Assembly: GCA_964487155.1 (NCBI GenBank)
Contig: CAZAQB010000034.1
Coordinates: forward strand, 1-26,868
DNA from: CAZAQB01 sp964487155
GTDB taxonomy: Bacteria; Pseudomonadota; Gammaproteobacteria; Nitrococcales; Nitrococcaceae
Length of the DNA stretch: 26,868 bases
Direction of reading: 5' to 3'
In this document: positions 1-9,817 of the stretch, in pieces
Layout: each line of letters opens with the position of its first letter
Numbering within the stretch: position 1 is the first letter of the stretch
The notes under the pieces: generated by a model
Database searches by the model: none
What the model saw: only the letters and a program-made list of their open reading frames with translations
What the model was told of the DNA's origin: nothing
Translations under genes and position numbers: made by a program

Positions 1-795
1 TTCGCCCTGCTGCGCACCCTGGGGGTGAACATCGTGGGCGTGCCCCGCACCGCCGACGGCCCGGACCTGGAGGCACTGGAGCAGGCCCTGGCACGCCACC
101 GCCCCAAGGCCTATTTCGTCATCACCGTGCTCCACAACCCCACCGGCGGCAGCATCGCGCCGGCCTGTGCCCACCACCTGCTGCGCCTGGTGGAGCGCTC
201 TGGGGCCACGGTCATCGAGGACGATGTCTACGGCGACTTCCACACCGACGCGCCGCTGCGCCTGGCGGCCATGGACGGCCTGCGCCGGGTGGTGTACGTG
301 AAGAGCTTCTCCAAGACCCTGTCCAGCGGCCTGCGCCTGGGCTTCCTGGCCGCCAGCCCCGAACTCACCAGCCGGCTCATGGACCTGAAGCTGGTGAGCA
401 GTCTCACCACCTCGGTGCTCGGCGAGCAGGTGATGCTGGAGTTGCTGGCGAGCGGCCAGTACCGGCGCTTCCTGTCCGGGCTATGCTCCCGGCTTGACGA
501 GGCCCGCCGACGGCTGCTGCCCCGCCTGGAGCGGCTCGGTTTCGACGTGGCCGCCGACGAGGGCCGGGGCATGTACGTCTGGGCCCGGCTGCCGCAGGGC
601 GCGGAGGCCGGCGAGGTCACCCGCCGGGCCATGGAGCGCGGCGTGATGCTCGCACCGGGACACGTGTTCCGGCCCAATGGCGAGGCGAGCCGCTACATCC
701 GCTTCAACGTCGCCTGCTCAAACCACCTGGTGGTGTACCGGGCCATGGACGAGGTGCTGAGCGCCACCGGCGGCCTGACCGTTGCGGGGGCCTGA
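1..795 (+). CDS. MocR/PtsJ-like regulator, PLP aminotransferase-fold domain (5' truncated by window edge)
   Basis: The reading frame is open from base 1, so the gene starts outside the window; the GTG at 25 is probably internal. The 264 visible codons form the C-terminal part of a fold-type I aminotransferase domain. The HNPTGG motif is followed by IEDDVYGDFH, and then by VKSFSKTLSSGLRLGF, where the SFSK lysine would bind pyridoxal phosphate. EDDxY and SFSKTL are typical of MocR-type GntR regulators such as PtsJ and YdcR, which fuse an N-terminal winged helix to this domain. The DNA-binding part is not in view, so a free-standing aminotransferase cannot be excluded. It is transcribed toward the metabolic cluster and is separated from it by about 560 noncoding bases. 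A decayed copy of its last 31 codons lies at the far end of the window (26578-26673). Confidence 0.8.
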   Translation, partial: FALLRTLGVNIVGVPRTADGPDLEALEQALARHRPKAYFVITVLHNPTGGSIAPACAHHLLRLVERSGATVIEDDVYGDFHTDAPLRLAAMDGLRRVVYVKSFSKTLSSGLRLGFLAASPELTSRLMDLKLVSSLTTSVLGEQVMLELLASGQYRRFLSGLCSRLDEARRRLLPRLERLGFDVAADEGRGMYVWARLPQGAEAGEVTRRAMERGVMLAPGHVFRPNGEASRYIRFNVACSNHLVVYRAMDEVLSATGGLTVAGA

Positions 796-860
796 AGAGA
801 AAGAGTGTGTGGTGCGATGCGCGCGGAATGGATGCGAGATTCGAGCAGAGACAGGGCCGC

Positions 861-876
861 AGATGAACGCGGATGC
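861..876 (+). repeat. 16-base dispersed repeat, left copy
   Basis: CAGATGAACGCGGATG occurs here and again, identical and in the same orientation, at 26725-26740. Both copies lie 50-70 bases after a mocR-like 3' end. Short sequences of this kind recur in the intergenic regions of many proteobacterial genomes; that family assignment is from memory. Confidence 0.6.
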
Positions 877-976
877 GCGCTGATGGCTGGGGCTGAGGAC
901 TGAGCGGGTGTTTACAAAACAGGCACGCCGGGGCGGAGTGGGGATCCCGCCCGGCGCCGAGCGAAGCCCGCCGTAG

Positions 977-1013
977 GGCAGGTTGCGCAGACAACCTGCC
1001 ATCAGGCGATGGC
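977..1013. repeat. Overlapping stem-loops, REP-like intergenic element
   Basis: Arms GGCAGGTT (977-984) and AACCTGCC (993-1000) pair around an eight-base loop. A second hairpin, GCCATC (998-1003) with GATGGC (1008-1013), shares bases 998-1000 with the first, so the two compete. The layout resembles the 'GTAGGG...' intergenic repeats of gammaproteobacteria. It could also act as a terminator for the upstream gene, but there is no T-run. Confidence 0.4.
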
Positions 1014-1082
1014 ATCGGTACCGCGGATCGGTTCGGGCACGCGGGCCCGGCGATTGGCACCTTGGCGTTTGCGACGCTGGCC

Positions 1083-1105
1083 CCCACGTTTCTTCGCAAC
1101 GTGGG
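1083..1105. repeat. Stem-loop, 8-base perfect arms
   Basis: CCCACGTT at 1083-1090 pairs with AACGTGGG at 1098-1105 across a seven-base loop. No T-tract follows, so it is not a classical intrinsic terminator. Its role is unknown. Confidence 0.4.
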
Positions 1106-1357
1106 TCTACGGCGGCGGTGTCCAAGGCCGTGCCACGACTGAGGACTGAGCCTCACCCCGGCTCGGCGGCTGTCAAGCCCGCTGTCCCACTCAGTGCGCA
1201 GTCCTTTTCGCTCAGTCCTGGTCCCAGAGTCCGTGCAACCGGCCTTCGCCGATCCGCCCCAGACGAGATCCCACCGCGAGTTCCTGTTCTCCCCGCACGA
1301 GGCGAGTGCGCCGCCGGCGGCCTGACCAATCTGCCCGGCCAGGCGAGGCAGCCGGGA

Positions 1358-1885
1358 TCAGCCCGCCAAGGCTACGGGCGCGGCATAGCCCCGGCGCTGC
1401 AGTTCCAGGCATACGGCGGTTTCCTCCAGCAGCTGCAACCGGGCCTGCTGGACGATATCGACGAACTGGCAGGCGGATACCAGGGCCTCCGGCTCGACCA
1501 GCGCCCCGCACTGGCGGTACACAGGGGCCATATCTCGCTCGGTCTCAATGGCCCGGCGCAGAATGCCATGAGCCGCCTGGGCGTCAATCACGAAGAAATG
1601 CTCCGGCACCCTGGACTCCGGCTCGTCCCAGTCAATACTTACCCCATCGACTCCAAAAGCATCGGGCAAGATGTCAGCCATCGGCGAGCCGTCTGCGCTG
1701 GCCTGGGCCAGTCGATAGACATTGGCACGGGCACCCTCGGCCAGATACTGCAGCAGGGTACTCCGGCTGTGATCAAACGGCGCAAAGCGCCGGGACCAGT
1801 CCGCGTAGCGAAGGGCCTGGATATCCTCGAATTTCATGACCCGCCCCAGCACAACGTCAAAGGGCTGCAAAAGCAGTTCCGCCAT
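1358..1885 (-). CDS. Hypothetical protein, 175 residues, family not recognised
   Basis: I chose the ATG at 1885 because AGGAGA sits about seven bases upstream; an extension to 1996 has no ribosome-binding site and runs through a palindrome. The next in-frame ATG (residue 17, MKFEDIQAL) is an alternative. The protein looks cytosolic: no signal peptide, no membrane segment, mixed charged and hydrophobic residues, predicted mainly helical. There is a single DWDEPES-like acidic turn near residues 85-91, and only three cysteines (C126, C139, C159). A long plus-strand open frame (983-2218) overlaps it, but its Arg/Pro/Gly-rich composition marks that frame as the shadow. The gene stands alone between noncoding stretches, so context gives no function. 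A 28-base perfect palindrome lies 22 bases upstream of the start. Confidence 0.6.
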   Translation of the reverse strand: MAELLLQPFDVVLGRVMKFEDIQALRYADWSRRFAPFDHSRSTLLQYLAEGARANVYRLAQASADGSPMADILPDAFGVDGVSIDWDEPESRVPEHFFVIDAQAAHGILRRAIETERDMAPVYRQCGALVEPEALVSACQFVDIVQQARLQLLEETAVCLELQRRGYAAPVALAG

Positions 1886-2217
1886 GATGCATCTCCTCGC
1901 CGGCCGATCGGCGCGCCCTTCGAAGGGCGCGCCGAGCATGCATGGTGGCGCTTTCAGGACCTGGCTGCGCGGCGCCACGGCACAAAAACCAGTCATTCCA
2001 GCGTAGGCGCCGCGGGCGGGGACACCATTAGCGGCGCCACGTACGTAGTCGTGGGCCCGGTCGAGCCGAACGCGGGGCTCAAACTGCGCATGGGGGATCC
2101 TCCCGGCGACTCGCGTTCGGGTCCCGCGGGGCGGATACCCGGCCGGCGCCGTCGAGAGGCTGCGGCGCCCCGGACCGGGCGCGGGAACGCGGCCATGGGG
2201 GCAAGGTCCAAAAAATA
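1886..2217. other. Divergent intergenic region without a supported gene
   Basis: This 332-base spacer separates the minus-strand 175-residue gene from the plus-strand lipoprotein gene. The only clear structure is the long palindrome at 1908-1935. I see no convincing -35/-10 pair on either strand. Confidence 0.5.
1908..1935. repeat. 28-base perfect palindrome
   Basis: The sequence is fully self-complementary and centred on TTCGAA (1919-1924), with a GGCGCGCC block on each side (1910-1917 and 1926-1933). It starts 22 bases upstream of the ATG of the gene at 1358-1885. It could be a protein-binding site or form a hairpin in the leader. Confidence 0.7.
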
Positions 2218-2712
2218 ATGAAATCCGGGACCGGGGCCAGCATGTATCGCTACGGGCTTAGCACACTGCTGACGACCCTGATGCTGTCAGGCTGCGCAGG
2301 CCCGATGGCCCACTTGGCCCCGGCCGGCGCAGCAGCGCCCAACCGCGATCACGATCTAGCCCGCGCTGAGCGGGTCTTCCGGGAGCAGAATCGGGTCGAG
2401 TCGACGCTGATGTTTCTGCTCCCGGCGCTGAAGACCGACAAGCCCGCCGAGTACCAAAGCCTCAAGGCGGCGGAAGAGCAAATGATGACAGCCTGCGAAC
2501 CCCTCAACGAGGCCGCCCGCAAGCATCAGCAAGAACAGTCGATCGGGCTATTACAGCGCCTGTCCATGCCGTCAGTCATCGCGGACTGTGAGGCGGCCAC
2601 CGAGCGGGTAGAGAGACTGCTGCGCGAGCGAGGCCACGAACTGCTACCCCAGGCGCACATCGATAGCCGCCGCCTCCTGAGCATTGCATGCCGTCCCGGC
2701 TATTCCAGGTAG
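2218..2712 (+). CDS. Putative small lipoprotein, function unknown
   Basis: A 164-residue protein with a short hydrophobic N-terminus ending in a lipobox (LMLSGC, Cys26), so it is probably lipidated and held in the inner or outer membrane. The start is uncertain: ATG 2218 is preceded by a weak AAGG 11 bases away, and ATG 2242 (residue 9) also gives a good signal sequence. The mature part is largely helical and charged (residues 45-150), with three further cysteines (C93, C123, C157). I recognise no domain. Its 3' end overlaps the convergent SHOCT-lipoprotein gene by 13 bases. It may simply be a periplasmic helical lipoprotein; no partner is evident. Confidence 0.6.
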   Translation: MKSGTGASMYRYGLSTLLTTLMLSGCAGPMAHLAPAGAAAPNRDHDLARAERVFREQNRVESTLMFLLPALKTDKPAEYQSLKAAEEQMMTACEPLNEAARKHQQEQSIGLLQRLSMPSVIADCEAATERVERLLRERGHELLPQAHIDSRRLLSIACRPGYSR

Positions 2713-3725
2713 CGGTCCACCAGCTCCCGGACTTTCTCCCGGTATAGGGGCTCGCTGATCAGTCCCCGCTCCTTGAGATCCCGCAGCTGTTCCAACTTGC
2801 GGGTGACCTCCTCGGCGCTGAGCACCGCCGGAGCCGGTGTCGCCGCGGCGGGGGCCGGTGCGGGGGGCTGGAGCCCGGGCTGCGCCGAATCGCCCCCGGG
2901 GGCGTCTGCCGCCCGGTCTGGCGGCTCGGAGGGCACCGGCTGGGAGGCGGCGGGCGCCGGGCGCCGGGCCGGCGCAGGGCTGGGCTGAGCCGCGTCCACG
3001 GCGCCGCCCAGCTCCAGGGCGATCCAGTCCTGCCGGTCAGCGTCGACGAAAACGGCCCCGTCCGGCAACGTCAGATTCCGATCAATGGCGCTGACCCTTT
3101 GCCGTGAGCCGATCTCGTCCGGGAAGCTGAAGCGGGCCTCGACAGCGCCGTAGCCCGAGGCCTTGGCCACCTGCCGCCCCCCCGGACGCCGGGGGTCCCC
3201 CGTGTCTTCCCCGAGGCTCCCCAGAATGACGTGGAGGCGGCCGTTGCGGTGAAACAGCCGGGCAGCGGTGACCCGGGAATATTTCAGCAGTCCCACCAGG
3301 TCCCCGGCCTCCAACTGGTTCAGGCGCAGCGCTACATCCTGATCCGGCCCGGCATTGGCAAAAGCGCCCCGTAGCGCCCCGGCCGCCTGCTCCAGCTCCC
3401 GTTGCTGGAACACCGGTTGCAACGCTGGGGCGTCATTCGAGGAGGAAAAGGTGCGGCTCACCAGACCACCGCGCTCGCCGGGCACTTGCAGGGATCCAAG
3501 GGCCCGCACCAGCGTCCCCGCGTCAAACTCCACGGGATGATCGTTGCGCGCCGCCCCCGCCTCGGCCGGCACCAGGGCAACCAGGTCACCGGGTGCCAGC
3601 GTCATCACTTCCGTTCGGTCAGACGCCGGGCTGGCGCAGCCGCCCTGGGCCAGCAGGGCCGTCAAGGCGACGGGAATGCCCGCGCGGCGTGCGCAGGTAA
3701 GGGCAGAGACGAGCAAGGGCGTCAT
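2700..3725 (-). CDS. Putative secreted or lipoprotein with C-terminal SHOCT domain
   Basis: A 341-residue protein. The N-terminus has a hydrophobic segment (residues 15-27) followed by QGGCAS; Cys30 could be lipidated, though Gln at -3 makes the lipobox poor. Residues 35-240 form a globular region I cannot assign. Residues 242-301 are an Ala/Pro-rich linker. Residues 303-340 match SHOCT, a short helical C-terminal domain (LEQLRDLKERGLISEPLY core) usually found at protein ends and thought to mediate oligomerisation. The ATG at 3725 has GGAG about 11 bases upstream. The gene ends inside the convergent lipoprotein gene. A strong hairpin at 3792-3830 separates it from the sugar dehydrogenase gene upstream on the same strand, so it is probably a separate transcript. 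Confidence 0.65.
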   Translation of the reverse strand: MTPLLVSALTCARRAGIPVALTALLAQGGCASPASDRTEVMTLAPGDLVALVPAEAGAARNDHPVEFDAGTLVRALGSLQVPGERGGLVSRTFSSSNDAPALQPVFQQRELEQAAGALRGAFANAGPDQDVALRLNQLEAGDLVGLLKYSRVTAARLFHRNGRLHVILGSLGEDTGDPRRPGGRQVAKASGYGAVEARFSFPDEIGSRQRVSAIDRNLTLPDGAVFVDADRQDWIALELGGAVDAAQPSPAPARRPAPAASQPVPSEPPDRAADAPGGDSAQPGLQPPAPAPAAATPAPAVLSAEEVTRKLEQLRDLKERGLISEPLYREKVRELVDRYLE

Positions 3726-3791
3726 GGGCGGAACACTCCACAGGATGAATCGCGGCGGCTGAAGGGGCGATGGCGGCCCCGGACAGCCGCG

Positions 3792-3830
3792 CCCGGGGAG
3801 CGGCGACCGACTCAGCCCCCGCTCCCCGGG
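3792..3830 (-). terminator. Strong stem-loop, likely terminator of the sugar dehydrogenase gene
   Basis: CCCGGGGAGCGG (3792-3803) and CCGCTCCCCGGG (3819-3830) form a perfect 12-base stem with a 15-base loop. It begins five bases beyond the stop codon of the minus-strand dehydrogenase gene. There is no T-run, so it would act as a factor-assisted terminator or protect the transcript 3' end. Confidence 0.55.
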
Positions 3831-3834
3831 TGGC

Positions 3835-5088
3835 TCAATAGGAGATCCGATAGATGGCCCCGGTCAGGTCGTCAGACACCAGCAGGGAGCCGTCCAGGAA
3901 CTGCACCACGTCCACCGGACGCCCCAGATACTCGCCGGTCTCCTCGTTCAGCCAGCCGGAGGCGAACACCCGGCTCTCCCCGGCGCTGCCGTCCTCGTTG
4001 ACCGGGGTGAACATTACCCGGGCACCCACCGGCGTGGTCCGATTCCAGGAGCCGTGCTGGGCGCTGAAGATGCCACCCCGGTACTGCGCCGGGAACTGGC
4101 GGCCGGTGTAGAAGCTCATGCCCAGGTCGGCGGCATGGGCCGCCATTTCCACTTCCGGAAACACCACGTCGGCGGGGGGTTCGGAGTCCTGGTACTGCTG
4201 GGTGCGCACCTGACCGCCGCCGTACCAGGGGAAGCCGAAATGCTGGCCCGCCTCGGTGGCCCGGTTGAGCTCACCCGGGGGGATGTCATCGCCCATGCCG
4301 TCCACCTGGTTGTCGGTGAACCAGAGATCGTCGTTGGCGGGGTTGAAGTCCATGCCCACGGAGTTGCGAATACCCCAGGCGTAGACCTCCCGCCCGCTGC
4401 CATCCCGGTTCATGCGGATGATGCCGCCGAGGCCCCACTTGCGGTAGAGGTCCAGTTTCTCCTTGGGCGGCACGTTGTAGGGCTGGCCGAGGCTGATGTA
4501 GAGCTTGTCGTCGGGGCCCAGGGCGCAGACCCGGGCGCCGTGGTTGAAGGATTCCTCCTCCTTGGGCACCAGCTGATCGGTGACCACGCCGATGGCCACG
4601 TCGGGGCTCTCGTAGAAGAACTCCGCGGCGGGGAACACCAGCACCCGGTTATGCTCGATGACGTACAAAAAGCCGTCCCGGGAGAAACAGGAGTCGTTGG
4701 GCACCTTCAGGGAGACCGAGGGGGCGAAGCGCTTGACCTCGTCGGCCACCCGGTCCTTGTCCCGATCGGTCACTGCCCAGAAGGCGGTCTTGCGGGTGCC
4801 GGTAAAGACCACCCCCACGTTGGTGCCCACCGACATGTGCCGGGCGTCGGGCACGATGGCGTAGAGGTCGATGGAGAATCCCGGGGGCAGCTCGATGCGC
4901 TCCAGGATGCGGCGGATGGCGGCGGCCCGCTCGCCGCCCTGGGGCACGGTCTCGATGTCGAGGTCGGTGCCCGTGGTCTTGAAGTCCTGAAGGCGCTCGA
5001 TGTTGTCGGACAGGCTCTGCGCCGGCGCCTGGATGGTTACGGCCAGCGCGGCCAGGCCAACGGGCGCAAGCAATGATGCCGTTTTCAT
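3835..5088 (-). CDS. PQQ-dependent sugar dehydrogenase (sorbosone dehydrogenase-like), periplasmic
   Basis: A 417-residue protein. The ATG at 5088 is chosen for the GGAGGAGA just upstream and because it gives a clean signal peptide (MKTASLLAPVG to about QAPAQ, residue 24). The mature part matches the six-bladed propeller of soluble glucose/sorbosone dehydrogenases. FNHGARV carries the general-base His (H183). WGIRNSVGMDFNP carries the PQQ-binding Arg-Asn pair (R241, N242). FTDNQVDGMGDD and GQHFGFPWYGGG are signatures of the sorbosone dehydrogenase branch, and the end reads DDLTGAIYRISY. The family oxidises aldoses or related sugars with PQQ and passes electrons to the respiratory chain; the substrate cannot be read from sequence. 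The gene follows the porin gene (76-base gap), suggesting one transcription unit. No PQQ biosynthesis genes are in view. Confidence 0.85.
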   Translation of the reverse strand: MKTASLLAPVGLAALAVTIQAPAQSLSDNIERLQDFKTTGTDLDIETVPQGGERAAAIRRILERIELPPGFSIDLYAIVPDARHMSVGTNVGVVFTGTRKTAFWAVTDRDKDRVADEVKRFAPSVSLKVPNDSCFSRDGFLYVIEHNRVLVFPAAEFFYESPDVAIGVVTDQLVPKEEESFNHGARVCALGPDDKLYISLGQPYNVPPKEKLDLYRKWGLGGIIRMNRDGSGREVYAWGIRNSVGMDFNPANDDLWFTDNQVDGMGDDIPPGELNRATEAGQHFGFPWYGGGQVRTQQYQDSEPPADVVFPEVEMAAHAADLGMSFYTGRQFPAQYRGGIFSAQHGSWNRTTPVGARVMFTPVNEDGSAGESRVFASGWLNEETGEYLGRPVDVVQFLDGSLLVSDDLTGAIYRISY

Positions 5089-5164
5089 GATGTCTCCTCC
5101 CGGGGCCGGAGAACCCCGGCCCTGCGATGGATGCCGGGGCCGCCCCGCGGCCCCGGCCATAGGG

Positions 5165-6451
5165 TCAGAACTTCACCGAAACCTCCACGTTGAACCCGTC
5201 CCAGTCCTCGCCGATCTGGCCGGCCGAGCCTTCCTCCTCGTCCTGGGAGACGTACTCGAACTTCACCAGGCTGGAGGGATGGACCCAGAACCCGCCGCCG
5301 ATCTGGATGCGGTCCAGGTCCGGCGAGCCGCTGATGCCGTTGCTCTCGTTGGAGACCTGAGTGTAGCGGCCAGCGACGTAGAAGCGCTCCGGCACCACGT
5401 AGACGCTGCCCTCCAGGCCCCAGCCCCGGACTTCGGCATCACCGCGGGCAACGCCCTGGTTCTGGGACGCCACCGTCTGGTTCCCCGCGCCATCCACGAA
5501 CCGGAAGTCATCCTCGGCCACGCCGAACCAGCCCCGGAACACCGCCGGCAGCGGACTCATCTGGGGGCTGTACTCGGCATCCACCATCCACACCGAGTAG
5601 TCGACGCCGGGGATCAGGCCCTGGTGGGTGTCGCGGGCACCGGCGCCACTGCCGGGGAAATTGTAGTTTTCGCCGTCACCGAACAGGGCGCCGGTGGTGC
5701 CCAGGTCACCGAAATCGGCCACACCACCGCTCTGCACCGAGTCGAACTGGTCGGAGCCGTCGGCCCACATGAAGCCGCCGCCGAGCTTCAGGCCGTAGCC
5801 CACGTCCACCCGGCCCTTGGCGAAGAAGTTGAACGGCCGGTCGCCGTCGAAGTTCTCGCCGAAGGTGGGCACCGTGGCCGCGAAGTCCCAGCCCACGCTC
5901 TCCACCGGCAGGCCCGGCAGCCGGTGCTCGCCGATCAACTGGGCGCCGGTTTCGGCGGTGACCATGTCGAACGGCGAGTTGCCGATCAGCGGGTTGCCCT
6001 GCACGGCGGCACCGTCGGAGTAGCCCCGGTAGTTGAAGGTGGTCGACACCATCTCGCCGGTGCGCACCACCAGGGAGTGGTCATCGGCAGCCGGGCTGTC
6101 GAAGGCCTTCAGCAGCGAGAAGTCGACGAACGACAGGTCGTTGCTGATCTGGAAGGTCTCGCCGAAGTCGTTCTGCTCCTCGGCCAGATCCACGAAGCCG
6201 GTGATCCAGTCGGCGAAGTGCACCGTCAGCTCCAGATTGAAACGCTGGCGGTTGAAACCCGCCGAGGTATCGGAGTTGGCGGGGTTGAAGGCCCCGTTGT
6301 CGGCCTCGATGGACTGGAAACCGGTAGCGAACAGGATGTTGGTCTTCACCCGGCCGTCGAACCACTCCGCCGCCTGGGCCGGTGCGGACGCCAGCAGGGC
6401 CGCGGCCAGCAGGGCGCCGCCGCCCCGCAGTGCTTTGTGCATCTCGGACAT
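5165..6451 (-). CDS. Outer-membrane beta-barrel porin-like protein
   Basis: A 428-residue protein. The ATG at 6451 is supported by GGAG about ten bases upstream. The signal peptide (residues 1 to about 28) ends APAQAA. The rest has alternating amphipathic strands, many aromatic and acidic residues, hardly any cysteine, and a C-terminal phenylalanine (VEVSVKF), the usual recognition signal for outer-membrane barrel assembly. It resembles phosphate- or substrate-specific porins of the OprP/DcaP kind only in general layout; I cannot name the family. Placed between the glycerol-type importer and the PQQ sugar dehydrogenase, on the same strand, it would plausibly let a polyol or sugar across the outer membrane. 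Confidence 0.75.
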   Translation of the reverse strand: MSEMHKALRGGGALLAAALLASAPAQAAEWFDGRVKTNILFATGFQSIEADNGAFNPANSDTSAGFNRQRFNLELTVHFADWITGFVDLAEEQNDFGETFQISNDLSFVDFSLLKAFDSPAADDHSLVVRTGEMVSTTFNYRGYSDGAAVQGNPLIGNSPFDMVTAETGAQLIGEHRLPGLPVESVGWDFAATVPTFGENFDGDRPFNFFAKGRVDVGYGLKLGGGFMWADGSDQFDSVQSGGVADFGDLGTTGALFGDGENYNFPGSGAGARDTHQGLIPGVDYSVWMVDAEYSPQMSPLPAVFRGWFGVAEDDFRFVDGAGNQTVASQNQGVARGDAEVRGWGLEGSVYVVPERFYVAGRYTQVSNESNGISGSPDLDRIQIGGGFWVHPSSLVKFEYVSQDEEEGSAGQIGEDWDGFNVEVSVKF

Positions 6452-6631
6452 TTTCGTCGTCTCCAAAATGACAGTGCTCGATCGTTCGTCGGGAGCCCAC
6501 CGGCGCCTGGCCCCGGCAGAGCCGGCCCGCGACGTCCGCCCTTGAGCGGTGTCCGGGCACGGCACGCCGCGCGCCGCCGGTGCCGGCCGGTCGCCTGGCT
6601 GGCGTCGGAGGATCCCATCCTGGTAAGCCGC

Positions 6632-6651
6632 CGCCCGATGCAGATCGGGCG
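6632..6651. repeat. Stem-loop in the spacer before the porin gene
   Basis: CGCCCGAT (6632-6639) pairs with ATCGGGCG (6644-6651) across a GCAG tetraloop. With the larger hairpin at 6665-6704 it makes a structured boundary between the importer operon and the porin gene. Confidence 0.4.
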
Positions 6652-6664
6652 TGCGACACCCCGG

Positions 6665-6704
6665 CCGGGCAGGTCTCCCGCCAACGGCGGGTCGCCCTGC
6701 CCGG
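6665..6704 (-). terminator. Two-level stem-loop, likely end of the glp importer operon
   Basis: Outer arms CCGGGCAGG (6665-6673) and CCTGCCCGG (6696-6704) enclose a second perfect stem, CCCGCC (6677-6682) with GGCGGG (6686-6691). It lies 27 bases past the stop of the binding-protein gene. There is no T-tract. It is best read as a transcript-end structure. Confidence 0.5.
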
Positions 6705-6731
6705 GCGTCACCCTCTCGGCAAACGTTGGCC

Positions 6732-8471
<1,740 letters not shown>

Positions 8472-8525
8472 CTTGGTTCTCCTCCTGGGACTCCGGTTGC
8501 GGGTGGTTTGTAGTGATCTCCCCGG

Positions 8526-8550
8526 CCCGTCCACCCGCTGCCGGGACGGG
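8526..8550 (-). other. Stem-loop between glpU and glpV
   Basis: CCCGTCC (8526-8532) pairs with GGACGGG (8544-8550) around an 11-base loop in the glpV leader. It may adjust relative transcript amounts of the membrane genes and the binding protein. Confidence 0.35.
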
Positions 8551-8604
8551 GAGTGTTCGCCGCAGCCGCTGCGCCGGCGTGGCCGGCCGGGCCCCGGCGG
8601 CTGC

Positions 8605-8880
8605 TCAACCCCAGCGCAGCATCGCCGCCAGGTACAGCGCGGCCAGAGCGCTGGCCCACCACAGGCTGGCGTCCTCGATGAAGGCCAGCCAGGCCAGGTG
8701 GATGTAGGCGCTGCCCAGCAGGCCCATGAACAGCCGGTCGCCCCGGGTGGTGGCCATGGGCAGCAAGCCCTTGCGCTCCACCGTGGGGAACACCACCTGC
8801 AGCACCGCCATGGTGATGAGCATCGCGGCGATGGCGATGAAGAACACCGCCGTCGGGAAGGTCCAAGCCATCCAGTCCAT
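8605..8880 (-). CDS. glpU: Small membrane protein of the glycerol importer, DUF2160/GlpU-like
   Basis: A 91-residue protein with three predicted transmembrane helices (about residues 8-30, 48-68 and 72-88). GAGGAGG stands seven bases before the ATG. The start is 12 bases after the stop of glpQ, so translation is probably coupled. Its place between the second permease and the binding-protein gene is where GlpU sits in the rhizobial glycerol operon. The family's molecular role is not settled; it is assumed to be an accessory membrane subunit of the importer. Confidence 0.75.
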   Translation of the reverse strand: MDWMAWTFPTAVFFIAIAAMLITMAVLQVVFPTVERKGLLPMATTRGDRLFMGLLGSAYIHLAWLAFIEDASLWWASALAALYLAAMLRWG

Positions 8881-8892
8881 GCCCGCGCCTCC

Positions 8893-9696
<804 letters not shown>

Positions 9697-9817
9697 GACC
9701 GACCTCCCGATTCCAGTGGCAACCTTGCGCCGCTTCTCTGAAATCCATCGAAAACCTATTGGCGCTCCCAAGCCGAGCGCACCGATCAGTTAGCAGCCGT
9801 ATTTCCATCATCGCCCC

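Larger units (their letters stand above)
796..1357. other. Intergenic stretch without a supported gene; short repeats and stem-loops
   Basis: No convincing gene lies here; the open frames are antisense or composition artefacts. The stretch holds a 16-base sequence at 861-876 that recurs at 26725-26740, two copies of CTGAGGACTGAG (near 893 and 1139), and hairpins at 977-1000, 998-1013 and 1083-1105. This looks like accumulated intergenic repeat material rather than a regulated promoter region. Confidence 0.6.

Noticed and set aside
983..2218. Plus-strand open frame of 411 codons
   Set aside because: It covers the antisense of the gene at 1358-1885, has no ribosome-binding site at its start and a biased Arg/Pro/Gly composition.
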